A stretch of DNA of 64,000 bases. Source: Pyxidicoccus parkwaysis. Its GTDB lineage: Bacteria; Myxococcota; Myxococcia; Myxococcales; Myxococcaceae. The notes below the pieces were generated by a model. The model was given only the letters and a program-made list of their open reading frames with translations, searched no databases and was not told the origin of the DNA. The stretch spans positions 1,612,001-1,676,000 of the forward strand of contig NZ_CP071090.1 in assembly GCF_017301735.1 (NCBI RefSeq). The letters are read 5' to 3'. This document shows, piece after piece, positions 7,957-17,575 of the stretch. Each line of letters begins with the position of its first letter. Positions within the stretch are counted from its first letter, which is position 1. Both the position numbers and the translations under genes were made by a program.

Positions 7957-8745
7957 TCAGGGGGCTCCGCCCGCGTCCGGGGCGGCCTGGGCGGGTGCCT
8001 GGGGCGGCGCCGTCGGGGTGGGTGCAGGTGCGGGAATCGGCGTCTCCGGCGCAGCCTGTTCGGGGGTGCCCTGGGGACCGCTGAGGGTGTGGACGGCGCG
8101 GCGGAGGGCCTCCTCCAGCTCGCGGGCGGGCGGGGTGACGACGGAGAGCATCTGGTTGGCGCTGCGGGCGTGGCGGCTCTGGCTCTCCGCGGCCATCTTG
8201 AGCTGGGTGAGGGCGTCGCTGACGAGCCTGCGGGCGTCCTCCAGCTTCTGGCGGGCCTGGTAGTAGGCGACGTCCGTCATGAGCTTCTGGAGCGTCAGGC
8301 GCTGCTCCTCGGTGATGCCGGAGAGCTTCTCGGCGCGGCGCAGGAAGTAGAGGCCCTGGTCCACCTTGGCGGGCTCGTCCGAGGCGATGCGCGGGCGGGC
8401 CAGGTTCTCCAGGAGGGGGAAGAGGGCGCGGTCCAGCTCGTCGCGCTCGGTGAAGCTGCGCAGGGCGAGGGAGGTGACGTCCTGGCCCTCCACGGGGATG
8501 GGGGCATAGGCGTCCGCCAGCCGCGGGTCCCCGGGGCGGTAGGGCACGGAGCCTGCCGGAGCGTTGCGGCCCTTCATCACCACGAGCTGCCCGTCCACCA
8601 GGGCCAGGGTGAAGGTGCGCGCGTTGAGCTGGGAGAGGAGGAAGACGACGAGGCCCCCCAACCCGAGGATGAGGGTGAACACGATGAGCCGCGTGAAGGT
8701 GCGCTTGGCCCGGTAGCCGAATCCCTGTTGTCCCGATGCGTTCAT
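7957..8745 (-). CDS. Single-pass membrane protein of unknown function
   Basis: A 262-residue protein starting at the ATG at 8745, preceded by AGGAG; the longer frame upstream is unlikely because it runs into the divergent promoter. A short basic N-terminus (GYRAKRTFTR) is followed by one hydrophobic segment at about residues 20-40 (LIVFTLILGLGGLVVFLLSQL), so the protein is anchored in the inner membrane with a periplasmic body. The body is helical, with a likely coiled coil around KLEDARRLVSDALTQLKMA, and ends in a Pro/Ala-rich tail. I recognise no family. It is divergent from the large coiled-coil gene, sharing a 104-base intergenic region. Confidence 0.6.
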   Translation of the reverse strand: MNASGQQGFGYRAKRTFTRLIVFTLILGLGGLVVFLLSQLNARTFTLALVDGQLVVMKGRNAPAGSVPYRPGDPRLADAYAPIPVEGQDVTSLALRSFTERDELDRALFPLLENLARPRIASDEPAKVDQGLYFLRRAEKLSGITEEQRLTLQKLMTDVAYYQARQKLEDARRLVSDALTQLKMAAESQSRHARSANQMLSVVTPPARELEEALRRAVHTLSGPQGTPEQAAPETPIPAPAPTPTAPPQAPAQAAPDAGGAP

Positions 8746-8849
8746 GTCGCCTGCTCTCCTGACGGACGGGCGCGAGGCCGATTTCTGGCCCTGGCGCTTA
8801 ACTTGGGGCACGGACGCCCACGGGTATACTCCTACCCCCGAACACACCC

Positions 8850-11800
8850 ATGCATCACACATTCCGTCGCATGGGGCCCAGTGAACTGCTGCCCCGGTAC
8901 ATCTTCGCCGAGAGCCTCTTCGCACGCCGCCGGGTGCTGGAAGTGGACGCCGTGGCCGCCACGGGCGGTGAGAGTGCGCGCTTCCTCGTCGAGCGCGGCG
9001 CGCGCGCCGTCGTGGCCTGCGACGCGGATGTGTCGGCGGTGGAGGCGGCCCAGAAGGCCCATGGCGGACCGTCGCTGCGCTTCCGCGCCAATGTCTACGA
9101 CGACTTCGAGTCGGGCAGCTTCGACGTGGTGCTGGTGGCGGACCTCGCGCCGTATGTGAAGGCGCCGGAGCTGCTGGCGGAGCTGGCGCGGCTGGTGACG
9201 AAGCAGGGCTTCCTCGTGGGCGGCCTGCGCAACGTGGCGGGGCTGGCGCTGCCGCAGCTGTTGGAGCCGGAGGAGGGCGTGCCGCCCACGTACGGCCTGC
9301 TGCTGGACGCGCTCTCCGGGCACTTCCCGCACGTGGAGGTGGCCACGCAGGTGCCGGTGCTGGGCTACCAGCTCGCCTTCGAGAAGGGCGAGGGGCTCCA
9401 GGTGGACGGCACCCTCGTCAACGGCAGCGAGGCCGCGTACTTCGTGGTGGTGGCGGGGCAGGAGCCGGCGCGGGTGGTGGACCCCACGTGGGTGCAGCTG
9501 CCGCCCGAGCCGCTGGCCTTCACCCGGGGCAAGCTGGACGAGGTGGTGGCGCGCGCGAAGTCCTGGGAGGAGCGCAGCGCGCGGCTGAAGGAGTCCCTGA
9601 CGAAGCTCCGCGCGGAGCTGACGGACCGCGAGGCGGAGGTGGCCGCGCTGCGGCCCTCGCTGGAGTCGGCGCGCAACGAGGTGGCGAAGCTCACCGCGCA
9701 GCTGGAGCTGGCGCGCGGCACCCAGGAGGCGCAGCGCGAGCGGGATGACCTGTCCGGAAAGCTGCGCCGCCGCGAGACGGAGCTCCAGGTGGCCACGGAG
9801 CGGCTGGCGGACGCGGACCGCCGGCTCGCGGCGCAGCGGCTGGAGGTGGAGGCCGCGCTGCGCGCCCAGGCGGAGGCGGGCGTGCAGGTGCTGGCCGCGC
9901 AGGAGACGCTGCGGCTGGAGCGGGCCCGGCGCGAGGAGACGGTGGCCTCGCTGGAGGAGGCCCGCGAGCGGCTGACGCAGGCGTACGCGCAGGTGCGCGA
10001 AATCCAGGACGAGCTGGCCTCGCTGCGCATCGACCGGGAGAAGGACCGGCTGGCGGCGGAGCGCGCCGTGGAGCAGTCCGAGGACCGGCGCCGGGCGGCG
10101 GAGGCCGCGCGGGAGCGGGAGCTGCGCATCGCGGAGCAGTACTCGGCGGCGCTGGCGGCCGTGGAGCACCTGAAGGCCGAGGCGGCGCGGGCGGAGGAGC
10201 TGTCGCGCGACTCGGGCTCGGCGGTGGCGGTGAAGGAGGCCGAGCTGGCCCGCGTGGCGCGGGAGCTGGCCGACGCGAGGCTGCGGACCGCCACGGCGGA
10301 AGGGGAGCGCAAGGAGGCCGAGGCTCGGCTGGAGGCGCTCCAGGCCGAGGCGCGCGGGCTGGAGACGGAGCTGACGGCGTCTCGCGAGGCGGAAGGCCGG
10401 CTTCGCGGCGAGCTGGAGGCGCTGGCCGGCAGCGAGTCCGCGTCCCGGGCGCTGGCGGCGCGGTTGGAGGAGTCGCTCCACCAGGCCTCGGCGCGGGTGG
10501 AGGAGCTGGAGGCGGAGCGCTCGCGGACCGAGGCGCGGCTCGGGCAGGCGCTGGAGAGTGAGCGGGCGGAGCTGCGGGAGCGGCTGGCGTCGCTGGAGCA
10601 GGCGCTCGAAGAGGCGCGTGGTCGGGCGGAGTCGCTGGCGGGCAAGTCGCGCGACGAGGCGGCGGCGCGGGCGGACAGCGAGGCCCGGCGGCTGGAGCTG
10701 GAGGAGGAGCGCGAGGCGCTGGTGCGGCGCGTGGTGGAGCTGGAGGCGGAGTCCTCCGCGCGCGTCCGGGCACAGCGGCAGGAGATGGAGGTGGCGCTCC
10801 AGACCTCGGAGGCCCGCGCGGCGCAGGCGCTGCTGCAGGCCCGTGAGGAGCTGGAGGACACGGCCCAGCGGCTGTCGGAGGCCGAGGCCTCTCTGGCGAG
10901 CACCCGTGAGGCGCTGGACGCGGAGGTGCGGCGGCGCACCGAGCTGGAGACGGCGCTGGCCGAGGCTCGGGCCACGCTGGAGTCCGAGCGCGAGGGACGG
11001 GCACAGTCCGGCTCCGCGCTGGAGGCGCTGCGCGCGAAGCTGGACGCGGAGCGCGAGCTGCGCGGCGGGGCGGAGACGGCGCTGGCGGAGGCGCGTGGGG
11101 CGCTCGAGCAGGCCCGGGAGGCGCTGGCCACGGAGCAGGAGCGGCGCGCCCGGTGGGAGGCGGCGCTCGCGGACGCGCAGGCCCAGCTCCAGGACGAGGT
11201 CCAGCGGCGGACCCGGTCGGAGTCGGCGCTGGCGGATGCGCAGGCGCAGCTCCAAGCCGAGGAGCAGCGTGGTGCCATCGCGGAGTCGGCGCTGGCGGAG
11301 GCGCAGGCGCGGCTTCAGGCTGAGTCGGCCGCATTGGCGGAGACCCAGGCCCGGCTCCAGCAGGAGACCGAGCAGCGGACCCGGGCCGAGGCGGACGCGG
11401 AGGCGGCACGGGCTCGGATTCAGGAGGAGGCACTGGCCTGGCGCGAGGAGCGCGGTCAGGACTCCGCCCGGTTCGACGAAGAAGCCCGGCTGCGGGCTGT
11501 CGCGGAGGCCGCTTCGGCGGAGCTCCAGGCGCGACTGCTGGACGAAGAGGCGAAGCACGCTCGGGCGGTGGCGGCACTGGCCGAGGCGGAGGCTGGACTC
11601 GCGGCCGAGACGCAGCAGCGGTCCAAGCTGGAGCTGGCGCTCCAGGATGAGGCTCAGCAGCGGGCTCGGGCCGAAGCATCGCTCGCCGAGGCCCGTGAGG
11701 AGCGCGAGCGGCTGGAGGCCCGTTCCCAGGCGGCGCTGGCCGAGGCCCGGGACGCCCTGTCCTCGGAGCGCGAGCAGCGCGAGCGGGCGGAGGCCGAGCT

Positions 11801-14789
11801 CACCGAGATGCGGGAGCGCGCCTTCGGGGCCGACGAGGTCGTCACCCGGCTCCAGGCCGAGGCCCAGTCGGAGCGCGAGGGACGCACTCGCGCCCAGGCA
11901 GCGCGCGCGGAGGTCGAGGAGGCGCTGGAGACCGAGCGCGAGGAGCGTGCGCGGCTCGATGCGGCGCTGGCCTCGGCTCGCACAGAACTTCAGGGCGAGC
12001 GCGAGGCCCGCACCGGGCTCGATGGCGCGCTCACCCTGGCCCGGACCCAGCTCGATGCAGAGCGCGCGGAGCGCACGCGGCTCGATGAGGCACTGGCCTC
12101 GGCCCGTGCGGATGCGGAGGCCGAGCGGCACGGGCGCAGCGAGGGCGAAGCCGGACTGGCGCAGCTCCGTGCGCAACTGGAGGCCGAGCAGCTCGCCCGC
12201 GTGGACGCGGAGGCCGCGCTGGCCCGGACCCAGGCGGCGCTGACCGCCGAGCAGGAAGCGCGCTCCCAGGCGGGCAGTGAGCTGGAGTCGCTGCGCGCCG
12301 ACAGCGCCGCTCGCGAGCACGCGAAGCAGGAGCGGCTGGAGGCCGCCGAGCGCGTCATGGCCGAGCAGCAGCGCGTCCTCGAAGAGGAGCGCGCGGCCGC
12401 GAAGGTGCTCCAGGACACGGTGGCGCGGCTGGAGGCGCGGCTCGCGGAGACGGTGTCCTCCCAGGAGGCGGAGGCAGCTCGCCGCGCGACGCTGGAGGAG
12501 TCCCTGGCCGAGGCGGAGAAGGCCCGGCGCGCCACTGAGGCCCAGGTCTCCGAGCGCGACTGGTCCCTCCAGGAGCTCCAGACGCAGGTCGCCCAACTGC
12601 GGGAGCAGGTCGGGGCAGGGGAGAGCGAGGCCCGCCGTCTCACCGAGGTGGCGGCGGCTCACGAGAAGGCCCTGGCCGAGACTCGCGAGGCGCTGACGCG
12701 GCAGGAGTCGGTGTCGCGCACGAAGCTGGACTCGCTGGAGGCGGAGGTCGAAGAGGCGCTCATCCGCGTGGAGCGGCAGCAGCGCCACATCGAGACCCAG
12801 GAGGCGGAGCGCGCTCGCGAGCGCGAGGAGGCCCACGTTGCCCTGGAGGCCGCGCAGCAGGAGGTGGTCACCCTGCGCGCGGAGCTGGGACACATCGCGG
12901 CGGCGCGGCAGGAAATCATGCGCCTGAGCACCGAGCTCCAGCGCGCCATGGCGGCGCTGCACGAGCAGGGCATGCACATCGCCCGGCTCAATGCGGAGCT
13001 GGTGGACGCACAGGACCGGCTCGCCGGGCAGCGGGAGAATGCCGAGCTGCTCATGGTGCAGCTCGAGACGGCGCGTCGCTTCGCGGGCAAGGCCACCGCG
13101 ATGGAGAACACGCTGGAGGCCGAGCGTGCCGCTCTCGACACGCTGAAGGCCGAGCTGTCGCAGGCCGCCGAGCTGGCCCGCGTCGAGCAGGCGCGCGCCA
13201 CCGCGCTGGAGGCCCGGCTCGCGGACGCTCAGTCGGATGCGGCCACCGCCCGGACGGAGCTGGAGGCGCGGCTCGCGGACGTCTCCGCGACCGTCGAGGC
13301 CCAGCGCGCCGAGCTGGACTCGCGGCACACGGACATCTCCGGGCTGGAGGCACGGCTGGCGGCGGTCATCTCGGACGCCGAGGCCCAGCGCACCGAGATG
13401 GAGGCGCGGCTTCAGGCCGAGCGCGCCGAGCTGGAAGCCCGCCTCGCGGAAGCCACCGCGCAGGCCGAGACCCAGCGGGCCGAGTTGGAGACGCGGCTCA
13501 CGGAGACCACGGCTCAGTCCGAGGCTCAGCGGACCGAGCTGGATGCTCGACTCGCGGAACTCACCGCGCAACACGAGGCCCAGCGCACCGAGCTGGAGTC
13601 GCGCCTCGCGGAGGCCACCGCGCAGCACGAGGCCCAGCGCACCGAGCTGGAGTCGCGCCTCGCGGAGGCCACCGCGCAACACGAGTCCCATCGTGCGGAG
13701 CTGGAGGCCCGCCTCACGCAGGTCTCCGCCCACTCGGAGACCACGCGCTCCGAAGTGGAGGCCCGCCTCGCGGAGACCACTGCCCAGCTCGAAGCCCTGC
13801 GCTCCGAGCTCGCGGAGGCCACCTCGCGCTTCCAGACCGAGCGCTCTGAGCTGGAGTCGCGGCTCGCTGACGTCACCGCCCGCGCCGAGACGGACCGCGC
13901 GGCCCTGGAGCAGCAGCTCGCCGACGCCACCGCGCGCTTCGAGTCTGAGAAGTCCGCCCTGGACGCCGCCTCCTCCGAGAGCACCGCCACCCTCCAGGCC
14001 ACGCAGGAGCGCCTGGCCCGCGCCGAGTCCGAGCGTACCGCCCTCGCCTCCGAGCGCGAGCGCCTCCAGTCCGACCTCACCGTCGCCCGCTCCGCCCGCG
14101 TCCGCCTGGAAGGCCGCATCAGCGCCCTCGAAACGGCGTCCACCGACGCCGTCCGCATCCTCGACACCGAGCGCTCCGAGCGCGAGCGCCTCGCCCAGAC
14201 GCTCGAAGAGACGCGCCAGCAACTCCAGAAGCGCGAAGGCAGCTCCGCCGAGCGCCTCAAGACGCTCCTCGCCGACGTCACCGCCCTCAAGGAGCAGATT
14301 GGCACCCTGACCACGGAGAATCAGTCCCTCCTGGAGGACCGCGCCGAGCGCGCCCGCCTCGAGACGCGCGTCCGCGAGCAGCAGGCCCGCCTCACCGAGC
14401 TGGAGACGGAGCGCAAGCAGCTCCAGACCGAGGTGGAAGAGCTCAAGGCCTCCGCCCAGCCCGAGGCCGTGCTCGAGATGGCCGCGGAGATGGAACAGCT
14501 CCAGTCCGTGGTGGACGACCTGCAGAAGAAGCTCGCCGCCCAGGAGACGGAGCTGGGCACCCTGCGCCGGCAGGCCGCCCGCGCCGGCGCCAACCCCGTC
14601 CAGGAAATCTACGAGCGCGCCAACGCCGAGCTGAACGCCGTGAAGAACGAGCTGTCCCGCCGTCCCCCCGGGGGCACGGCCGGCCGCGCGCCCACGATTC
14701 CCCAGGCCAAGCCGGGCCGTACCGCCATGCCCGCGCTCGACCTGCCGCCCGCCCCCACCACTCCGAAGAAGCCAGACGAGCGCGAGTGA
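8850..14789 (+). CDS. Giant coiled-coil protein with N-terminal methyltransferase-like domain
   Basis: A 1979-residue protein. Residues 1 to about 205 resemble a class I SAM-dependent methyltransferase fold: a first strand RRVLEVDAVAATGG, an acidic turn VVACDAD and a later strand FDVVLVADLAPYV. The glycine-rich SAM loop is poorly kept (VDAVAATGG instead of xGxGxG), so the domain may be a non-catalytic binding module. From about residue 225 to 1930 the protein is almost unbroken coiled coil, rich in Glu, Ala, Arg and Leu, followed by a Pro-rich tail. In length alone it would form a rod of a couple of hundred nanometres. Domain-plus-rod scaffolds such as AglZ and FrzS work in myxobacterial motility and polarity, but I have no direct link to them. 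The start at 8850 is uncertain; an in-frame ATG at 8871 is possible. Confidence 0.75.
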   Translation: MHHTFRRMGPSELLPRYIFAESLFARRRVLEVDAVAATGGESARFLVERGARAVVACDADVSAVEAAQKAHGGPSLRFRANVYDDFESGSFDVVLVADLAPYVKAPELLAELARLVTKQGFLVGGLRNVAGLALPQLLEPEEGVPPTYGLLLDALSGHFPHVEVATQVPVLGYQLAFEKGEGLQVDGTLVNGSEAAYFVVVAGQEPARVVDPTWVQLPPEPLAFTRGKLDEVVARAKSWEERSARLKESLTKLRAELTDREAEVAALRPSLESARNEVAKLTAQLELARGTQEAQRERDDLSGKLRRRETELQVATERLADADRRLAAQRLEVEAALRAQAEAGVQVLAAQETLRLERARREETVASLEEARERLTQAYAQVREIQDELASLRIDREKDRLAAERAVEQSEDRRRAAEAARERELRIAEQYSAALAAVEHLKAEAARAEELSRDSGSAVAVKEAELARVARELADARLRTATAEGERKEAEARLEALQAEARGLETELTASREAEGRLRGELEALAGSESASRALAARLEESLHQASARVEELEAERSRTEARLGQALESERAELRERLASLEQALEEARGRAESLAGKSRDEAAARADSEARRLELEEEREALVRRVVELEAESSARVRAQRQEMEVALQTSEARAAQALLQAREELEDTAQRLSEAEASLASTREALDAEVRRRTELETALAEARATLESEREGRAQSGSALEALRAKLDAERELRGGAETALAEARGALEQAREALATEQERRARWEAALADAQAQLQDEVQRRTRSESALADAQAQLQAEEQRGAIAESALAEAQARLQAESAALAETQARLQQETEQRTRAEADAEAARARIQEEALAWREERGQDSARFDEEARLRAVAEAASAELQARLLDEEAKHARAVAALAEAEAGLAAETQQRSKLELALQDEAQQRARAEASLAEAREERERLEARSQAALAEARDALSSEREQRERAEAELTEMRERAFGADEVVTRLQAEAQSEREGRTRAQAARAEVEEALETEREERARLDAALASARTELQGEREARTGLDGALTLARTQLDAERAERTRLDEALASARADAEAERHGRSEGEAGLAQLRAQLEAEQLARVDAEAALARTQAALTAEQEARSQAGSELESLRADSAAREHAKQERLEAAERVMAEQQRVLEEERAAAKVLQDTVARLEARLAETVSSQEAEAARRATLEESLAEAEKARRATEAQVSERDWSLQELQTQVAQLREQVGAGESEARRLTEVAAAHEKALAETREALTRQESVSRTKLDSLEAEVEEALIRVERQQRHIETQEAERAREREEAHVALEAAQQEVVTLRAELGHIAAARQEIMRLSTELQRAMAALHEQGMHIARLNAELVDAQDRLAGQRENAELLMVQLETARRFAGKATAMENTLEAERAALDTLKAELSQAAELARVEQARATALEARLADAQSDAATARTELEARLADVSATVEAQRAELDSRHTDISGLEARLAAVISDAEAQRTEMEARLQAERAELEARLAEATAQAETQRAELETRLTETTAQSEAQRTELDARLAELTAQHEAQRTELESRLAEATAQHEAQRTELESRLAEATAQHESHRAELEARLTQVSAHSETTRSEVEARLAETTAQLEALRSELAEATSRFQTERSELESRLADVTARAETDRAALEQQLADATARFESEKSALDAASSESTATLQATQERLARAESERTALASERERLQSDLTVARSARVRLEGRISALETASTDAVRILDTERSERERLAQTLEETRQQLQKREGSSAERLKTLLADVTALKEQIGTLTTENQSLLEDRAERARLETRVREQQARLTELETERKQLQTEVEELKASAQPEAVLEMAAEMEQLQSVVDDLQKKLAAQETELGTLRRQAARAGANPVQEIYERANAELNAVKNELSRRPPGGTAGRAPTIPQAKPGRTAMPALDLPPAPTTPKKPDERE
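13563..13724 (+). repeat. 54-bp tandem repeat inside the coiled-coil gene
   Basis: Three 54-base units (13563-13616, 13617-13670, 13671-13724) encode the 18-residue block TAQHEAQRTELESRLAEA and variants. The first two differ at one base in 54; the third has diverged. More degenerate 18-residue units extend to both sides, from about 13250 to 13850. The near identity suggests recent duplication and possible length variation between strains. Confidence 0.85.
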
Positions 14790-14813
14790 AGACTCGCCGC
14801 TAGGATTGCGCTC

Positions 14814-15665
14814 GTGGACGCTCGCGAGCGCATCTTCAAGTATCAGGGCCTGGGCAACGACTTCATCATCCTGGACCGTCGCCGCACCGGTGTGGACATC
14901 GACGCCGCCACCTCGCGGTGGATGTGCGACCGGCGCCTCGGCATCGGCGCGGACGGGGTGCTCGCGATTCTTCCGTCGAAGAACGCCTCGGCCCGCATGG
15001 TGGTGCACAACGCCGACGGCAGCATCGCGGAGATGTGCGGCAACGGCCTGCGCTGCGCGGTGAAGTACCTGGTGGACCACTCCGACGAGAACCCCGGCCG
15101 CATCGACGTGGAGACGGGCGCGGGCGTCCTCTCCTGCATCCCCGGCTACGGCGACGGCGGCGTCATCGGCGTGGACATCTCCATGGGTCCCGCACGCCTC
15201 GTCGCGCCCAACCTGCCCTCGGGCGCCACCGGCAAGCCCTTCCTCGACCTGCCCCTGCCGGACCACCCGGAGCTGCGTGGCTCCGCGGTGAGCATGGGCA
15301 ACCCGCACCTCGTCCTCCTCGACCAGCCCCTGGAGGACGCCCCCCGCCTGGGCCCCGTGCTCGAAGTCCACCCGTCCTTCCCCGACCGCACCAACGTGGA
15401 GTTCGTGCGCGTGGAATCCGACGGCCTCACGGTAGTGGTCTGGGAGCGGGGCTGCGGACTGACGCAGGCGTGTGGTACGGGGGCGTGCGCGTCGGCGGTG
15501 GCGGCGGTGCTGGCGAAGCGGCTGCCCGCGGACGCCTGGCTGCGCGTCACGCTGCCGGGCGGAGACCTGCGCATCCGCGTGCCCTCCGACCTGTCCGACA
15601 TTCGCCTCCGAGGACCGGTGGCCTTCGTGTTCGAGGGCGTTGTCGCGCTTCCCTCGCCCCGATAA
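14814..15665 (+). CDS. dapF: Diaminopimelate epimerase
   Basis: DapF interconverts LL- and meso-diaminopimelate, the last step before lysine and the source of the peptidoglycan cross-linking residue. The 283-residue protein has the N-terminal FKYQGLGNDFIILD block, both catalytic cysteines in their motifs (C75 in MCGNGLRC and C220 in ACGTGACAS), and the HNADGS and MGNPH segments of the substrate pocket. Translation starts at a GTG at 14814, 24 bases after the coiled-coil gene, with only a weak ribosome site. It is a normal-looking cytoplasmic enzyme in a row of plus-strand genes with no evident functional link to its neighbours. Confidence 0.95.
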   Translation: MDARERIFKYQGLGNDFIILDRRRTGVDIDAATSRWMCDRRLGIGADGVLAILPSKNASARMVVHNADGSIAEMCGNGLRCAVKYLVDHSDENPGRIDVETGAGVLSCIPGYGDGGVIGVDISMGPARLVAPNLPSGATGKPFLDLPLPDHPELRGSAVSMGNPHLVLLDQPLEDAPRLGPVLEVHPSFPDRTNVEFVRVESDGLTVVVWERGCGLTQACGTGACASAVAAVLAKRLPADAWLRVTLPGGDLRIRVPSDLSDIRLRGPVAFVFEGVVALPSPR

Positions 15666-15706
15666 CCTCTCGCGTTCCTCCCCTCGCTCCCAGGTCAGAA
15701 GGCGCC

Positions 15707-17557
15707 GTGGCCGGTCCCATCCTCCTTGTCGACGACGACCTGTTCTTCCGACAAGTCGCCAGCGACATCCTCACCCGCAACGGTCACCGCGTCGTGTCGG
15801 TGGAGAACGCAACGCTCGCGCTCGAGGAGGCGGCCCGCGCGCCCTTCGACCTCGTCATCACCGACGTGGTGATGCCCGGAGTGGACGGCTTCGCGCTCAC
15901 CGCGCGCCTGCGTGAGAAAGACCCGGACCAGGAGGTCATCCTCATCAGCCAGCGCACCGACGTGCGCGGCTCGGAGATGGCGCTGCGCTCGGGCGCGGCG
16001 GACTGCCTCACGAAGCCGGTGGTGGAGGCGGACCTCCTGCTGTCGGTGGGCCGCGCCCTGGAGCGCGCCAGCCTCCGCCGCGAGCGCGCGCAGCTCCGCG
16101 ACGAGAACCTGGAGTTCGCCCGCTTCCACAACCTGCACCAGCGCTGCCTGGAGCTCCTGTCCCATCCGGATTTGGAGTGGCTCCAGGAGCGCATCATCGC
16201 GGAGCTGGGCGCCGTCTGTGACGCGCAGAGCGCTGCGCTGTGGGTGATGGACGACCGGGGTGACCTGGTGCTGCGCGCGTACCGGGGCCTGCTCGACAAG
16301 CAGTTCCTCGCGGAGAAGATGAACCCGGAGGGCCCGCTGGCCGGCCGGCTGCGCGAGGCCCAGCCGTGGCAGGCGCGCGACGAGCGCTCCGCGGTGATGT
16401 ACGTGCCGCTCCTGGCCTCGGGGGAAATCGTCGGACTGGCGCAGCTCTCGGACCCGCTCGCCGGGGACTTCCGGCCGGAGCACACGCGCGACGCCAAGGT
16501 GCTCGCGGACTTCGCGGCGGTGGGCGTGAAGAACGGCCGGCGGATGCTCGCGCTCCAGCGGCTGGGCCTGAGAGACCGCGAGACGGCGGCGTACAACCTC
16601 AGCTACTTCACCGACTACGCGTCGAAGGAAATCTACAAGGCGCGCCGCTACGGGCGGACCTTCTCGCTGCTGACCTTCTCCATCGACAACCTGCCGCTGG
16701 TGCGCGTGCGCCAGGGCGCGGCGGACGCGAAGAAGGCGGTGCGCGGCATCATCCGCGCGCTGAGCAAAATCATCCGCGACTCGGACGTCATCGCGAAGGC
16801 GAGCGACCAGGAGTTCTACCTCCTCCTGCCGGAGACGGACTTCTTCGGCGCGCTGATGTTCGTGCGCCGCGCGGTGGCCGCCGTGCGCGAGGAGCCCGAG
16901 GTGCAGGACGTGGAAACGCGCCTCCCGCTGGCGCTGGTGGGCGGCGCCAGCACCTTCCCCAAGGACGGGGAGGACTTCGACGAGCTGGTCCACCGCTGCC
17001 GCCGCCGCATGGACGAGCGCCGCGCCTCGCTCCAGCGCCGGCTGATGCTGGACGGGCTGCCCTTCTGGGACGAGGTGGACCTGCTGCTCGGCACGCCCAC
17101 GAGCCCCAAGCTGCCGGTGGACGAGCGCTCCGAGCCGAGCCGCCGGGGCAAGGTGGCCGACGTCCTCTTCGACGAGCTCCAGGCGGAGATTGCGCGCGAG
17201 ATGATGCGAGACCCGGGCTCGCGCGGCCTGCTCTATGTGGGCGGGCCGGAGATTCGCACGGACCTGCCCATCGCCGCGGGGCTGGAGTCGGCGCCGCCGG
17301 ACATGGCGTCGCGCATCTACCTGCTGGGCCGCCGCGTGGACCTGGAGTCACACCCCGCGCTGACGCCCGTCTTCCTGGAGGGCGACGACCGGGTGTCGCG
17401 GCACGAGTTCATCCTCTGGCTCTCGGAGAACGCCGCGTACGCGCTCATCCAGCGGCGCGGGCTCGGGGCGACCTGGGGCTTCCATACCTCGGACACCGCG
17501 GTGGTGGACGGGCTCATCTCCAAGCTGCAGGCCGAGTACGACCTGCAGCCCTACTGA
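15707..17557 (+). CDS. Response regulator with GAF and degenerate GGDEF domains
   Basis: A 616-residue signalling protein starting at a GTG at 15707; the longer upstream frame only shadows dapF. Residues 1-120 are a receiver domain with acidic pocket D9-D11, phospho-acceptor D53 (VITDVVMPG) and K103. Residues about 160-285 look like a GAF domain. Residues about 300-470 have the layout of a GGDEF domain (ARRYGRTFSLLTFSIDNL, later FYLLLPETD), but the signature is KASDQEF, so diguanylate cyclase activity is unlikely. It may bind GTP or c-di-GMP, or act through partners. A C-terminal domain of about 120 residues is unassigned. It is followed after 18 bases by another receiver protein, so they are probably co-transcribed. 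Confidence 0.82.
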   Translation: MAGPILLVDDDLFFRQVASDILTRNGHRVVSVENATLALEEAARAPFDLVITDVVMPGVDGFALTARLREKDPDQEVILISQRTDVRGSEMALRSGAADCLTKPVVEADLLLSVGRALERASLRRERAQLRDENLEFARFHNLHQRCLELLSHPDLEWLQERIIAELGAVCDAQSAALWVMDDRGDLVLRAYRGLLDKQFLAEKMNPEGPLAGRLREAQPWQARDERSAVMYVPLLASGEIVGLAQLSDPLAGDFRPEHTRDAKVLADFAAVGVKNGRRMLALQRLGLRDRETAAYNLSYFTDYASKEIYKARRYGRTFSLLTFSIDNLPLVRVRQGAADAKKAVRGIIRALSKIIRDSDVIAKASDQEFYLLLPETDFFGALMFVRRAVAAVREEPEVQDVETRLPLALVGGASTFPKDGEDFDELVHRCRRRMDERRASLQRRLMLDGLPFWDEVDLLLGTPTSPKLPVDERSEPSRRGKVADVLFDELQAEIAREMMRDPGSRGLLYVGGPEIRTDLPIAAGLESAPPDMASRIYLLGRRVDLESHPALTPVFLEGDDRVSRHEFILWLSENAAYALIQRRGLGATWGFHTSDTAVVDGLISKLQAEYDLQPY

Positions 17558-17575
17558 GGCGCGAGGGGAACCACC

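Noticed and set aside
8832-15371. A 2179-codon open frame on the minus strand opposite the coiled-coil gene
   Set aside because: In this GC-rich DNA the frame opposite a gene rich in Glu/Ala/Leu/Arg codons lacks stops by composition. Its product is low-complexity Leu/Arg/Gly with no domain, and the plus strand has clear coiled-coil and dapF coding.
14918-15706. N-terminal extension of the receiver/GGDEF-like protein
   Set aside because: It overlaps dapF in another frame with shadow composition. The GTG at 15707 begins exactly at the receiver domain.
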